Shown here: positions 1 to 8,260 of the stretch, piece by piece
Layout: each line of letters opens with the position of its first letter
Position numbering within the stretch: the first letter of the stretch is position 1
Assembly (NCBI GenBank): GCA_038848185.1
Contig: JAWCNV010000002.1
Span: forward strand, 77,985-141,984
Direction of reading: 5' to 3'
Source of the DNA: JAAOZP01 sp038848185
GTDB taxonomy: Archaea; Thermoproteota; EX4484-205; JAAOZP01
DNA: 64,000 nt
Translations under genes and position numbers: made by a program
The notes under the pieces: model-generated
What the model was told of the DNA's origin: nothing
What the model saw: only the letters and a program-made list of their open reading frames with translations
Database searches by the model: none

Positions 1-20
1 GCATGGTTTTAAGATAAGGA

Positions 21-29
21 TTATATTTA
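21..29 (+). promoter_or_regulatory. TATA-like element for the first gene
   Basis: An AT-rich TATA-like run (ttatattta) centred about 23 bp before the ATG at 48. A GAGGAG purine stretch also lies just before the start, so both leaderless and Shine-Dalgarno initiation are possible. Confidence 0.5.
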
Positions 30-47
30 GGGTTTAGAGGAGAGACC

Positions 48-524
48 ATGTTGAATGCAGTGGGAGCATTGATGATTGTAACGCTATTGGCGTCCCCGTA
101 TTTAGCGGGAAGCTTTGACAGCGTGAAGGTTACTGTAGTGTTGAAAGTAACCCCTTGGAACCCCTTTACAAAGTCTAATTTCAAGGTTTACGTCAATGGG
201 TCTTCAAGCCCGTTCGGCACAGAGTTAAGCGTAAATACTTCAAAAACCCTAGTTTTCGAGGTTCCTAAAGGTAGTTCCATACAGGTTGGCGGGGAGCTAG
301 AGATGGTTGGTGATTACGGCTTCTGGTATAGGCTTGAGAATGTTAACGGCAGTGGGCGTTCAATAGAGTTTAAGGCGGATCGTGATGTTGTGGTATACTT
401 GAATTATTCGACAAACCATGTGCTTTTATCACCCTACTTCGTAGCAGTCTACATACTGTTAGCATTGTTGATCATCAGAAGGTATCTTAGGCAGACGAAA
501 ACATTTAAAAAAGAGACTTCATAA
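48..524 (+). CDS. Secreted or surface membrane-anchored protein, function unknown
   Basis: I do not recognise the family. Residues 3-21 are hydrophobic and read as a signal peptide. Residues about 128-145 form a single transmembrane helix followed by a Lys/Arg-rich tail, so the ~105-residue middle part should face outside. That part is beta-strand rich and has several N-x-S/T sequons (NGS, NTS, NYS), as expected for an archaeal surface protein. The ATG at 48 is preceded by a TATA-like element and a GAGGAG stretch. The next gene starts 12 bp downstream, so the two are probably co-transcribed. Confidence 0.7.
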   Translation: MLNAVGALMIVTLLASPYLAGSFDSVKVTVVLKVTPWNPFTKSNFKVYVNGSSSPFGTELSVNTSKTLVFEVPKGSSIQVGGELEMVGDYGFWYRLENVNGSGRSIEFKADRDVVVYLNYSTNHVLLSPYFVAVYILLALLIIRRYLRQTKTFKKETS

Positions 525-536
525 CACCAAGAGAGA

Positions 537-1082
537 ATGAGAAGAAGCAAGCCGGTTATTCTAATTGCTGGTGAGCTTGGGGCGGGCTGTACAGAGGTCG
601 GCGACCTGCTCTCCAGAAAGCTTGGCGTAGAGGTTTATAACACAGAGCGGTTCATAAGGAGCCTAGCGTCCTCACCAATCTCGAGTTTCCAAATACTTGC
701 GGAGAAATCCACATCTGGGGAGATAGAGATAGAAAAGATACTTTACAGCATGGTTCTAGATGTTGTAAATAATGGGCCAGCCATAATAGAGGGGAGGAGC
801 GCCCTATTCGCTTTGACGCATGACGCTGACCTTAAAGTCTTCCTGTATAGGGACATAGGAGATAGGGTGAGGCATCTTGCTGAGAAGAGGAGGGCGGAGG
901 ACATTAGGCAGATAGAGGAGGATATTAAAGCATCTGACATAGATAGGAGTAGCCTTGTCCAAAGGCTTTTCCATAGGGACTGGAAAGATCACTTGCTCTA
1001 TGACTTTATGGTCAACACCTCTAAGATATCCTATGAGGAAATGGCTTCACTAATTCTGGAGACATTGAAGTTAAAGAAGTAA
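537..1082 (+). CDS. Cytidylate-kinase-like P-loop protein
   Basis: A 181-residue P-loop kinase-like protein. Residues 10-20 carry a glycine-rich loop (IAGELGAGCTE) of the type seen in the cytidylate kinase-2 family, followed by a small helical domain and a basic segment near residues 105-125 (HLAEKRRAED) resembling an NMP-kinase LID. The usual P-loop lysine is replaced by Cys18, which is also common in that family, so nucleotide phosphorylation is likely but not proven. It follows the membrane protein by 12 bp. Substrate specificity cannot be read from the sequence. Confidence 0.65.
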   Translation: MRRSKPVILIAGELGAGCTEVGDLLSRKLGVEVYNTERFIRSLASSPISSFQILAEKSTSGEIEIEKILYSMVLDVVNNGPAIIEGRSALFALTHDADLKVFLYRDIGDRVRHLAEKRRAEDIRQIEEDIKASDIDRSSLVQRLFHRDWKDHLLYDFMVNTSKISYEEMASLILETLKLKK

Positions 1083-1107
1083 TGAAAACTTAGAATTATG
1101 TTAAAGA

Positions 1108-1115
1108 TTTATATA
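1108..1115 (+). promoter_or_regulatory. TATA box of the small basic-protein gene
   Basis: A clear tttatata element centred ~28 bp before the ATG at 1140. The predicted transcription start falls at or next to the start codon, implying a leaderless mRNA. Confidence 0.65.
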
Positions 1116-1139
1116 TGACTCTGTTGGTGATATCTATTT

Positions 1140-1301
1140 ATGAGTGAAGTCAGTCCTAGCGGAGGAGCACCGCCTGCTTCACAAGCACCACCAGCACCGG
1201 CACCGGCACCAGCACCGGCACCAAAGAAGAAGCCGGCGAAGAAAGTTAAGAAGGCTAAGAAAGTTAAGAAGGCTAAGAAGGCTAGAAAAGCTAGGAAATA
1301 G
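1140..1301 (+). CDS. Small Ala/Pro/Lys-rich basic protein, histone-H1-tail-like
   Basis: This 53-residue frame was read directly from the sequence. Residues 1-15 are neutral and Ser/Gly/Pro-rich, residues 16-28 are an Ala-Pro repeat, and residues 29-53 are almost pure Lys/Ala/Val/Arg with KKVKKAKK-type repeats. This composition resembles the C-terminal tail of histone H1 and the bacterial H1-like (HctB/AlgP-type) proteins, which bind DNA without a folded domain. A TATA box sits ~28 bp upstream and a poly-T run follows the stop, so the gene looks like an independent, probably strongly expressed unit. Binding to DNA or RNA is inferred from charge only. Confidence 0.7.
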   Translation: MSEVSPSGGAPPASQAPPAPAPAPAPAPKKKPAKKVKKAKKVKKAKKARKARK

Positions 1302-1317
1302 GTGCTAAAATCCTCTT

Positions 1318-1336
1318 CTTTCTTTTTTCTTTTTTA
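1318..1336 (+). terminator. Poly-T terminator
   Basis: A T-rich run (tcttctttcttttttcttt and following T) begins 17 bp after the stop of the small basic protein, without a hairpin. This is the usual archaeal intrinsic termination signal. It also separates this gene from the convergent HAD gene. Confidence 0.6.
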
Positions 1337-1340
1337 AAAA

Positions 1341-1976
1341 CTAGTCTATGAGATGCTCCACATCCTCAAGGTTATTCACAACATGCTTAGCCCCATGATC
1401 CTTTGGTGGCAACATACCCGGCTTCACATATAGGATGGATATTTTCACGACTTTGAACATGCTTTTATCGTAGACAGTATCGCCTACTGCACCAGTCTCG
1501 CTCAGCGGAATCGAGTACTTCCCACATATGTTTGTCAAAACCTTAGCTTTCCTCGAAGGATCAACATTAACCTTCACAACTCCTGTGAAGCAATCTTTAG
1601 TGTCGAAAATCATTTCGTTTGAAACGCATTCATCAACCTCAAGCTCCTCACATACTTTTTTCGCAAGCACATCAAGCCCGCTTGTAACTATCACCTTTAA
1701 AACCCCTTTATCCTTAAGCCGTTTAAACAGGCTCCTAGCATCATGCCTTATCCTAGCCTTGGAGAAAACCTGTTCGAAAAAGGTTTTAGGAAGACCTTTG
1801 GGCCATAGACCCACATCATGCTTAACGAATTCCTCGTAGTTTATTTCCCCCCTAGAGAATTTTTCGAGAGCCCTTGCAGCTAAATCATCGGTGCCGAGGA
1901 ACCTGTGTAGGAGCCTCCAACTACTATCTTCCTCCACAAGCGTCCCATCCAGATCGAAGAATAGCATTCTGATCAT
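1341..1976 (-). CDS. HAD-superfamily phosphatase, phosphoserine-phosphatase-like
   Basis: A 211-residue HAD hydrolase. Motif I DLDGT is at residues 8-12 (Asp8 nucleophile, Asp10 acid/base). Motif II is the T of VTSG near residue 100. Motif III/IV is the Lys at ~145 together with GAVGDTVYDKSM near 167. A helical C1 cap lies between motifs I and II, as in the SerB-type (HAD-IB) branch. The substrate may be phosphoserine or another small phosphomonoester. The stop of the SpoIIM-like gene lies 2 bp upstream of this start, so the two form one minus-strand unit. Confidence 0.75.
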   Translation of the reverse strand: MIRMLFFDLDGTLVEEDSSWRLLHRFLGTDDLAARALEKFSRGEINYEEFVKHDVGLWPKGLPKTFFEQVFSKARIRHDARSLFKRLKDKGVLKVIVTSGLDVLAKKVCEELEVDECVSNEMIFDTKDCFTGVVKVNVDPSRKAKVLTNICGKYSIPLSETGAVGDTVYDKSMFKVVKISILYVKPGMLPPKDHGAKHVVNNLEDVEHLID

Positions 1977-1978
1977 GG

Positions 1979-2545
1979 TTAAGACTCTAACATTAAAGTC
2001 GTTTCAAGGAAGGCTGCGGCAAGAAGAAGAGCGGAGGTTATTAGAAGAGTCGTTAAATACCCTCTAAGCTCAGTCTTCATCCGTTTCTCAACCATTGCGA
2101 AGAGTCCTGCAAGGCTTTGTGCAGAAGCTAGGCCGTAAGCTAGGAACTCAAGTATTCCAGGGGGGCTTGAAATAAGCTCAACCGCAAGCGACAAAGGGTT
2201 TAGATTCGTTAAACTTGAAACAGCAGATACAATTACACCGGTGGTAGAAGACGAAACTATGCTGAAGAGGAAGCCTAGCACAGGCGTCATCATGATGATG
2301 CTAATGCTAATATTATGCGTAAAAATGTCTAATGGACTTGAGAAACTCATGCTCTCTTTAACTGAATTATATAATTCCTCAGCGTGAGACCTTTCGATGG
2401 GGATTGTTGAGGATAACAGGAAGACGAGCGAAAAAACTAGTACTGTAATAGGGAACAGACCCCATTTAGTGTGTAGAAGATGAGGCAACGTCCTTTGACC
2501 ACTTGGATCCCCGTGTCCTACACCTAGTTTCTTAGCAAGCCTCAA
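1979..2545 (-). CDS. SpoIIM-family (DUF95) integral membrane protein
   Basis: A 188-residue protein with a short polar N-terminus and about four to five hydrophobic segments (roughly residues 30-47, 80-105, 125-145, 160-182). The spacing and the PPGILEFLAYGLA segment match the stage II sporulation protein M/DUF95 membrane family, which is widespread in archaea that do not sporulate and whose role there is unknown. It lies immediately upstream of the HAD phosphatase in the same direction. Confidence 0.65.
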   Translation of the reverse strand: MRLAKKLGVGHGDPSGQRTLPHLLHTKWGLFPITVLVFSLVFLLSSTIPIERSHAEELYNSVKESMSFSSPLDIFTHNISISIIMMTPVLGFLFSIVSSSTTGVIVSAVSSLTNLNPLSLAVELISSPPGILEFLAYGLASAQSLAGLFAMVEKRMKTELRGYLTTLLITSALLLAAAFLETTLMLES

Positions 2546-2618
2546 GATTCAAAGGCCTTCCACAACTCATCTAAATAAAGGTTTGCTGAAGAAGGTTGAC
2601 TTATGCCCCCAGCTCGCC

Positions 2619-2627
2619 TTAAATATT
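2619..2627 (+). promoter_or_regulatory. TATA-like element of the NUDIX gene
   Basis: ttaaatatt centred ~27 bp before the ATG at 2650. Its placement supports that ATG over the upstream in-frame TTG at 2629, which would lie within a few bases of the TATA element. Confidence 0.55.
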
Positions 2628-2649
2628 CTTGATTTTCCTTGGGAGAAGC

Positions 2650-3198
2650 ATGGCAAGGGAGGATGTTTTAGAGGTGGAGGAGGCATACAGGGGTAAACTA
2701 ATATCGCTCTTAAAATACCATGTTTCAGTAAACGGTAGAAGGACTGTGAGAGAGGTTGTTGAACATCCTGGCGCGGTTGCAATAATTCCAGTTAAAGAGG
2801 ATGGGAAGATAATTTTGATTAGGCAACACAGGCTTCCGGCTGGCAGAAGCTTAATAGAGATACCAGCGGGGACCAAGAGAAATAATGAGGAGGATGAGGA
2901 ATGTGCTCGGAGGGAGCTTCTGGAAGAGACAGGGTATAGGGCAAGCATCCTCAGAAAGATTAGAAGCGTCTACCTAGCACCCGGATACTCTACCGAAAAA
3001 ATAACCCTGTTCCTCGCAAGCGGGTTGGAGAAGGCGGAGCAGAGCCTTGACGAGGATGAGAACATAGATGTGTTGGAGGCGGTTCCTAGGGAGGTTTTTA
3101 AAATGCTACGTGAAGGCGCTATAGAAGACGCTAAAACGATAATCGGAATCTATGAATTGATGAGAAGACTAGGAGAAGAGGGTTTGTCAATCGACTAG
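2650..3198 (+). CDS. NUDIX hydrolase, ADP-ribose pyrophosphatase type
   Basis: A 182-residue protein with a full NUDIX box in its middle. The box starts at the GTKRNNEEDEE segment and ends in RELLEETGY, keeping the catalytic REx2EExGU core. The N-terminal strand (VAIIPVKEDGKIILIRQHR) and the PAG preceding the box are typical of ADP-ribose or ADP-sugar pyrophosphatases, which cleave nucleoside diphosphate derivatives with Mg2+. The start at 2650 is chosen from TATA spacing. A frame extension to TTG 2629 would add seven residues. Confidence 0.8.
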   Translation: MAREDVLEVEEAYRGKLISLLKYHVSVNGRRTVREVVEHPGAVAIIPVKEDGKIILIRQHRLPAGRSLIEIPAGTKRNNEEDEECARRELLEETGYRASILRKIRSVYLAPGYSTEKITLFLASGLEKAEQSLDEDENIDVLEAVPREVFKMLREGAIEDAKTIIGIYELMRRLGEEGLSID

Positions 3199-3210
3199 AG
3201 GCCAATATTC

Positions 3211-3216
3211 ATATAT
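3211..3216 (+). promoter_or_regulatory. TATA-like element of nadE
   Basis: atatat, with flanking AT-rich bases, lies ~27 bp before the ATG at 3240, again consistent with a leaderless transcript. Confidence 0.45.
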
Positions 3217-3239
3217 GGGTCTTCTAAGACGCATACAGC

Positions 3240-4070
3240 ATGAGTACGGTTTCCGGGCTTATACCCAGGCTGGATTACGAAAGGGTTGCGGAGAACATAG
3301 TGATGAGGCTCAGACAATACTTTTTGAACGCTAAAAGGGAGAATGGGATAATAGGCTTATCCGGAGGCCTAGATAGTGGTGTAGTAGCTTGTTTAACAGC
3401 GAGGGCGCTTGGAAGCGAGAAGACAAGGCTCTACCTAATGCCCTCCAGCATAACTCCAAAGCAGGATATGGAGGATGCGGCCAGCATTATTGAGGACCTT
3501 AAGATACCTAGAGAAAACTGGAGGACAATAGAGATTGACGACATCGTTGATGCGTTTGAGAAGAAGCTTGGACCCATGGGAAAAGTTGAGAAAGGCAACG
3601 TAATGGCGAGAATCAGGATGCTGATACTCTACCATGAGGCTGCTGTTAACAAGGGTCTGGTCGTAGGGACAGGAGACAGAAGCGAGATCCTGATGGGGTA
3701 CTTCACCAAGTATGGTGACGGAGGGGCGGATATACTGCCGATAGCAGGCCTCTACAAGACTCAGGTGAGGCAGTTAGCAGAATACTTGAAGATGCCTGAA
3801 AGAATACTCGTCAAGCCTCCTTCACCAGCCTTATGGCACGGTCAGACGGCGGAGGTAGAGCTAGGGGTAGACTATGCGACCCTAGACACTGTACTCTACT
3901 TAAGGTTTGATAGGAGGCTGAGCAGGAAGAGGATTCAAAGGGTTTCAAGAATACCTTTGGAAACAGTTGACGAGATTCTTAAAAGAGTTAGGTTGAACCG
4001 GCATAAAAGACAGCTGCCTAAGTCATTCTTCATCAACCAAGAGAAGATGAGGCTTAGAAAACATTCCTAA
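3240..4070 (+). CDS. nadE: NH3-dependent NAD+ synthetase
   Basis: NadE makes NAD+ from nicotinate adenine dinucleotide, ATP and ammonia. The 276-residue protein has the PP-loop SGGLDSG near residues 41-47 that binds ATP pyrophosphate. It also has the NVMARIRM segment and the GTGDRSEILMGYFTKYGDGGADILPI block that form the NaAD and adenylation site. It has no glutaminase domain, so it is the ammonia-using short form normal for archaea. The C-terminus is basic (KRQLPKSFF). The gene stands alone behind its own TATA element. Confidence 0.9.
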   Translation: MSTVSGLIPRLDYERVAENIVMRLRQYFLNAKRENGIIGLSGGLDSGVVACLTARALGSEKTRLYLMPSSITPKQDMEDAASIIEDLKIPRENWRTIEIDDIVDAFEKKLGPMGKVEKGNVMARIRMLILYHEAAVNKGLVVGTGDRSEILMGYFTKYGDGGADILPIAGLYKTQVRQLAEYLKMPERILVKPPSPALWHGQTAEVELGVDYATLDTVLYLRFDRRLSRKRIQRVSRIPLETVDEILKRVRLNRHKRQLPKSFFINQEKMRLRKHS

Positions 4071-4108
4071 GCACCACCGGTTTTTGTTAGAGTATTCTTC
4101 GGCGATAG

Positions 4109-4117
4109 GAATATATT
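4109..4117 (+). promoter_or_regulatory. TATA-like element of the LysE-type gene
   Basis: gaatatatt centred ~28 bp before the TTG at 4141. It supports initiation at that TTG, because the nearby ATG at 4137 is in a different frame. Confidence 0.5.
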
Positions 4118-4140
4118 GACTGACGCTGGACTGAACATGT

Positions 4141-4788
4141 TTGAACAGTCTGGCGGAGATCCCGGTAACCTCTTTCATGGTGGCCCTAACGGGGGCGCTG
4201 GCACCTGGCCCACTCATGGTTACGACTGTGAGGGAATCCTCCTACGGCAGGAGTGTTAAACCTGGTTTACTGCTTTCACTTGGCCATGCTTTAGCTGAGG
4301 CGCCCGTTACAGTGCTCCTAGCATACGGCTTGCTGAACATTAACAAGGAGTTCTTCCCTGTTCTAAGCCTTGTAGGAGGGGTTATGCTTATTGCCACCGG
4401 TCTCATATCGGTTTTTAAACCAAGTAGCGTGAACAGGGAGGCTAACAGCCCTGTAGGGATACAGGGGCTTATGTCACTCATCATACTCGGTGCGACAATT
4501 TCCTTTTCAAACCCCTACTGGATCACGTGGTGGCTTACTATAGGGGCAGCCTACGTTTCTAAAGCACTGGCATGGGGAGCCCTAGGAATCATCCTGTTCT
4601 ACTTCAGCCATGAAATGGGTGATCTGGTTGTTCTAGGCTTGATCTCCAAGGTTATGGCCAAGGGTGCGCGAAGCATAGGGGAGAAGAGGCTTAGAATACT
4701 GATAATACTGTGTAACATCGCGATCATAGTGATAGGGGTCTACTTCATGCTTGAGGGAACAGGCGCCCTAGTTTCAGCATACTTGTAA
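4141..4788 (+). CDS. LysE/RhtB-family amino-acid exporter-like protein
   Basis: A 215-residue membrane protein with six hydrophobic segments. The family signature GALAPGP sits at residues 18-24, and a second conserved block with FSNPYWITWW lies near 120-129. LysE-type transporters export amino acids or related small molecules. The substrate cannot be predicted here. The TTG start gives an N-terminus of family-typical length, whereas the next ATG (4177) would truncate the first helix. The gene is monocistronic between NadE and Lhr. Confidence 0.75.
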   Translation: MNSLAEIPVTSFMVALTGALAPGPLMVTTVRESSYGRSVKPGLLLSLGHALAEAPVTVLLAYGLLNINKEFFPVLSLVGGVMLIATGLISVFKPSSVNREANSPVGIQGLMSLIILGATISFSNPYWITWWLTIGAAYVSKALAWGALGIILFYFSHEMGDLVVLGLISKVMAKGARSIGEKRLRILIILCNIAIIVIGVYFMLEGTGALVSAYL

Positions 4789-4850
4789 CCCTGAAACTGT
4801 TTTACTGTTGAAAGAGAATGTTTTTCAACCATCCCCTAGATTAACGCTTC

Positions 4851-7706
4851 GTGGAAGGCTTATCGAGTGAGGAAGTTGTTTCGATGCTAGCCGAGCCCGT
4901 TGCCAAGCTAGTGTTAGAGAGGGGTTTAATGCCCCTTACTGAGCCTCAGCTTATGGGCATACCTGAGATCCTCCAGGGAAACAATGTTTTGATAATCGCA
5001 CCTACTGGAATAGGTAAGACTGAGGCAGCCATACTGCCTATTCTCAGCATGATGCTCAGGGAGAGTATTAACGTTAAGAACGGGGTTTTCTTCCTATATA
5101 TTACTCCTCTCAGGGCTTTAAACAGGGATCTTGTTGAAAGAATCGCCTGGTGGGCAAGCAGGCTCGACTTCAAGCTGTCTGTGAGGCACGGCGACACCCC
5201 GTCTTCAGAGAGGAGAACCCAGTCGTTAAGCCCTCCGCACATTCTCGTAACAACACCTGAAACATTCCAGATACTGCTGATAGGATCTAGGTTAAGAACA
5301 CACTTGAAGAATGTCCGGTGGGTTGTGGTGGATGAACTTCATGAACTCGCCTCCGACAAGAGGGGCTGCCAGCTTTCACTCGGCTTGGAGAGGCTGAAAA
5401 AGATAGTTGAGGGGAAGCTTCAGGTCATAGGGCTTTCCGCAACAATAGGGGAGCCTGAGCTCCTAGCACGCTTCATGGTTGGTGTTAAAGATGGTTTCAA
5501 GGTTGTCACAACACCTGTGCCTAGGGGCATGGAGATAGGCCTAGTCCTACCAAAAGTTACTGAGGAGGATTACGTGGTTGCAGAGAAGCTTCTGACAACT
5601 CCCGAGGTCTCCTCAAGGCTTAGAGTAATAAGAGACGTGCTTAAGGATAACAAGGCGCTACTCCTCTTCACGAACACTAGGGCTACTGCTGAAGCATTGT
5701 CAAATAGGCTGCTGGTAATGAATCTTCCAACACCTGTCTCAATCCACCACGGATCTCTGGGAGTTCAGGCTAGGGTGAGGGCTGAGGAGGGTTTGAAGGA
5801 AGGCGAGTTCAGGGGACTGGTGTGCACATCCAGCCTAGAACTGGGTATAGATGTCGGGCTGGTCGACTTCGTGGTGCAATACGGTTCCCCGAGGCAAGCG
5901 TCGAGGCTTGTCCAGAGAATCGGGAGAAGCGGTCACAGAATCGGTTTAACTCCTAGGGGACTCGTCATCTGCATGGATGAGGATGATGCTGTTGAAACCA
6001 TGGTTATAAGGAGAAGGGCTTTAAACAGTATTTACGAGCCTGTTTCACCTCCGGAGGCACCCTACGATGTTCTAGCGCATCAAATCGTCGGAATGCTTCT
6101 GGAGAAGCCGAGGCGGAATATTGAGGAGCTTTTAGAATTAGCATCTGGAAGCACACCCTACTCAAGGCTTTCAAGAGAAATGCTGGAGAAGGTTTTAGAA
6201 TTCCTCTCATCCCAGTACCCGAGGCTACTGACTGTTGACGAGTATAGTGATACTGTCAGAGCAGGTAAGAAGAGCGGGCTTATAAAATTCTTCTTCGAAC
6301 ATATTTCAAGCATTCCTGAGATCAAGCAGTATCCAGTTGTGAACGAGGAGGACAACATGATTGTGGGGAACCTGGATGAGGAGTTCGTAGCGGAAAAAGG
6401 GCTTCCTGGAACAAAGTTCGTCATGGGAGGCCTAGTGTGGTCAGTAATCCAGGTTTTCAACGGTAAGGTTATCGTGAAGAGGGCCGAAGACCCGTTGGGA
6501 GCAGTACCCTTCTGGACAGGTGAGGAAATCCCTGTTGTCTTTGAAACAGCCATGGAGGTCGGAGCCTTGAGAAGGATGGTCGAGGAGAAGTTTTCAAAAG
6601 GGTTTGGGCTAGAGGAGGTAGCTGAAGCCGTTTCCGAAGAATACGGGGTTGAGAAGAGTTTTGCACTTAAAGCTGTTAAACCAGTTGCAGAATGCCTTGA
6701 GAAGGGTATTCCTGTTGGGACAGATAGGAGGATAGTCTTCGAGAAATGGGGGGACTATACCGTTATACACGCTTGTCTGGGGGACCTTGGCAACAGGTCT
6801 CTCTCAAGGATTGTCGGCTACATAGTGCTCTCGGAAGTCGGCTTAACTGTTCCAGTGAGCAGAGACCCTTACCGGGTGATGGTTGAACGTGTAGTCTCAC
6901 CCTCGATCCTACTTGAGAAGCTGAAGAAGCTTAACGAGGAGGATGTTAAGAGAATACTGCTTGAGAACATTGAGACAGTAGGTCTCTTCAGGAGAAGGTT
7001 CCTGCATGTTGCCAGGAGGATGGGGGTAGTGGAGAAGGATGCTGACCTAACCTCCATCAGGCTTGAAACACTCATCAGAAGCAGCAGGGGGACAGTGGTT
7101 TACGAGGAGGCTGTTAAGGAGCTTTTGTCAAAAGACTACGAGATAGAACCACTGGTGAGATTGATGAAGGGACTAGCATCCGGAGAGATTGAGGCAGTAA
7201 TCTATGAGAACACTGGAGACCCCTCGCCCCTTGCACTGCCAATCCTAAGGCTGGCGGAGAGGCATCTGGACATATATCCTCCAGAGAACGTTGAGAAGAT
7301 AGTTTTAATATATGCCTCTGCAAGACTCAGGAATACTCCCTTGGAGCTCGTGTGCAGCGAATGCGGTCTATCACATGGAAACATTAAGCCGGGGGAATAC
7401 ATGTCTGGGAGGAGGTGCAGCAGGTGTGGCGGCAGGCTTGGTGTGAACCCTACTCCAGGCGTCAGGATTAGGCGTGGAAAATCAAAAAGGATGAAAATAC
7501 TCTTCAGGAAGATTGCTAAAACAGCTGAACTACTTGAGAAATATGGTGGTGACGCTGCCCTAGCCTTGGCGGGGAGAGGATTAAGCCTGAAGACTGTTGA
7601 GAAAATATTGGTGAGGAGAAGCGTTACTGGAGAGGAAATTGTGAAGCTGATCGTGGACGCAGAGAGGAGAAGGCTTCAAACAGACTCTAAAGAATCAAGC
7701 GCTTAG
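4851..7706 (+). CDS. lhr: Lhr-family superfamily 2 DNA helicase
   Basis: This 951-residue protein is an ATP-dependent helicase of the Lhr family, which in archaea is linked to DNA repair and replication-coupled processes. Motif I is PTGIGKTEAA at residues ~51-60 (an Ile where most relatives have Ser). Motif II is DELH at 161-164. Motif III is GLSATIG. Motif VI is QRIGRSGHR. After the two RecA domains come the winged helix and the long Lhr-specific C-terminal domain. A C-terminal zinc ribbon is visible (CSEC...CSRC near residues 830-865). Initiation is at GTG. The last 12 bp overlap the end of the convergent Nse3/MAGE-like gene. Confidence 0.88.
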   Translation: MEGLSSEEVVSMLAEPVAKLVLERGLMPLTEPQLMGIPEILQGNNVLIIAPTGIGKTEAAILPILSMMLRESINVKNGVFFLYITPLRALNRDLVERIAWWASRLDFKLSVRHGDTPSSERRTQSLSPPHILVTTPETFQILLIGSRLRTHLKNVRWVVVDELHELASDKRGCQLSLGLERLKKIVEGKLQVIGLSATIGEPELLARFMVGVKDGFKVVTTPVPRGMEIGLVLPKVTEEDYVVAEKLLTTPEVSSRLRVIRDVLKDNKALLLFTNTRATAEALSNRLLVMNLPTPVSIHHGSLGVQARVRAEEGLKEGEFRGLVCTSSLELGIDVGLVDFVVQYGSPRQASRLVQRIGRSGHRIGLTPRGLVICMDEDDAVETMVIRRRALNSIYEPVSPPEAPYDVLAHQIVGMLLEKPRRNIEELLELASGSTPYSRLSREMLEKVLEFLSSQYPRLLTVDEYSDTVRAGKKSGLIKFFFEHISSIPEIKQYPVVNEEDNMIVGNLDEEFVAEKGLPGTKFVMGGLVWSVIQVFNGKVIVKRAEDPLGAVPFWTGEEIPVVFETAMEVGALRRMVEEKFSKGFGLEEVAEAVSEEYGVEKSFALKAVKPVAECLEKGIPVGTDRRIVFEKWGDYTVIHACLGDLGNRSLSRIVGYIVLSEVGLTVPVSRDPYRVMVERVVSPSILLEKLKKLNEEDVKRILLENIETVGLFRRRFLHVARRMGVVEKDADLTSIRLETLIRSSRGTVVYEEAVKELLSKDYEIEPLVRLMKGLASGEIEAVIYENTGDPSPLALPILRLAERHLDIYPPENVEKIVLIYASARLRNTPLELVCSECGLSHGNIKPGEYMSGRRCSRCGGRLGVNPTPGVRIRRGKSKRMKILFRKIAKTAELLEKYGGDAALALAGRGLSLKTVEKILVRRSVTGEEIVKLIVDAERRRLQTDSKESSA

Positions 7707-8255
7707 AATATAATGGACGAATTTCTCCACATCCAGCTCAGCATAAGTCCGCCAGCCCAACACAAGGTTGCTCCCATCCTCAGCAACATAGCCTCTCTTA
7801 ATGTATCTGGAGAGGTTCAGCCGGACTCTCCACCCTGGGAACTTCTTCTTCAAAACCTCCTCAACCTCCTTAGCAGGGGCTGAACCCTTATGCGAGATTA
7901 TTGTAGATATCACCACAGCCAGACCAGCGATCTCGTCTATGGACCAGCCCATGGTTTTAGCAGCGGTTAGGCTCAGCTCATCCCTCAGCGTGACGTAGAA
8001 CCTTGCCGTAGAGAGCTTGCTCTCATCTTCGCTCATGCTGAGCTCCTTACCGTCGTCTGAAACAATCTTTATAGTTAAGCCGAGTTCTTGGAGACGGGTG
8101 TTTAGAAACTTGATTATTGAAATATAGGCTGGCCCAAGATTCTTCTTGAGCTCCCAGCCCTTGACCCCAGGGACCCTGTGGCTTTTGAAGAACAGTAGTT
8201 GGACAGCCCGCGCCACCCTGCTCCTAAGCTTCTCCTCCTGCTCCAATTCCTCCAC
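7695..8255 (-). CDS. Nse3/MAGE-like tandem winged-helix protein
   Basis: A 186-residue protein that I read as a homologue of the MAGE/Nse3 family, the KITE subunit of SMC5/6. The N-terminal winged helix (about residues 8-95) has the family pattern of a basic helix, an LLFFK segment, IIKFLNTRLQELGL, then a strand ending in FYVTLRDEL. The C-terminal winged helix (~105-186) has GLAVVISTIISHKGSAP, matching the MAGE GLLxIVLxxIFxxGxxxP pattern, and ends in LGWRTYAELDVEKFVHYI, matching the MAGE W-G-P-R-A-Y-A-E-T motif. It starts with GTG 5 bp after the Nse4-like gene and is the last gene of the operon. The homology is my pattern reading and has not been searched. Confidence 0.65.
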   Translation of the reverse strand: MEELEQEEKLRSRVARAVQLLFFKSHRVPGVKGWELKKNLGPAYISIIKFLNTRLQELGLTIKIVSDDGKELSMSEDESKLSTARFYVTLRDELSLTAAKTMGWSIDEIAGLAVVISTIISHKGSAPAKEVEEVLKKKFPGWRVRLNLSRYIKRGYVAEDGSNLVLGWRTYAELDVEKFVHYILSA

Positions 8256-8260
8256 TACTC

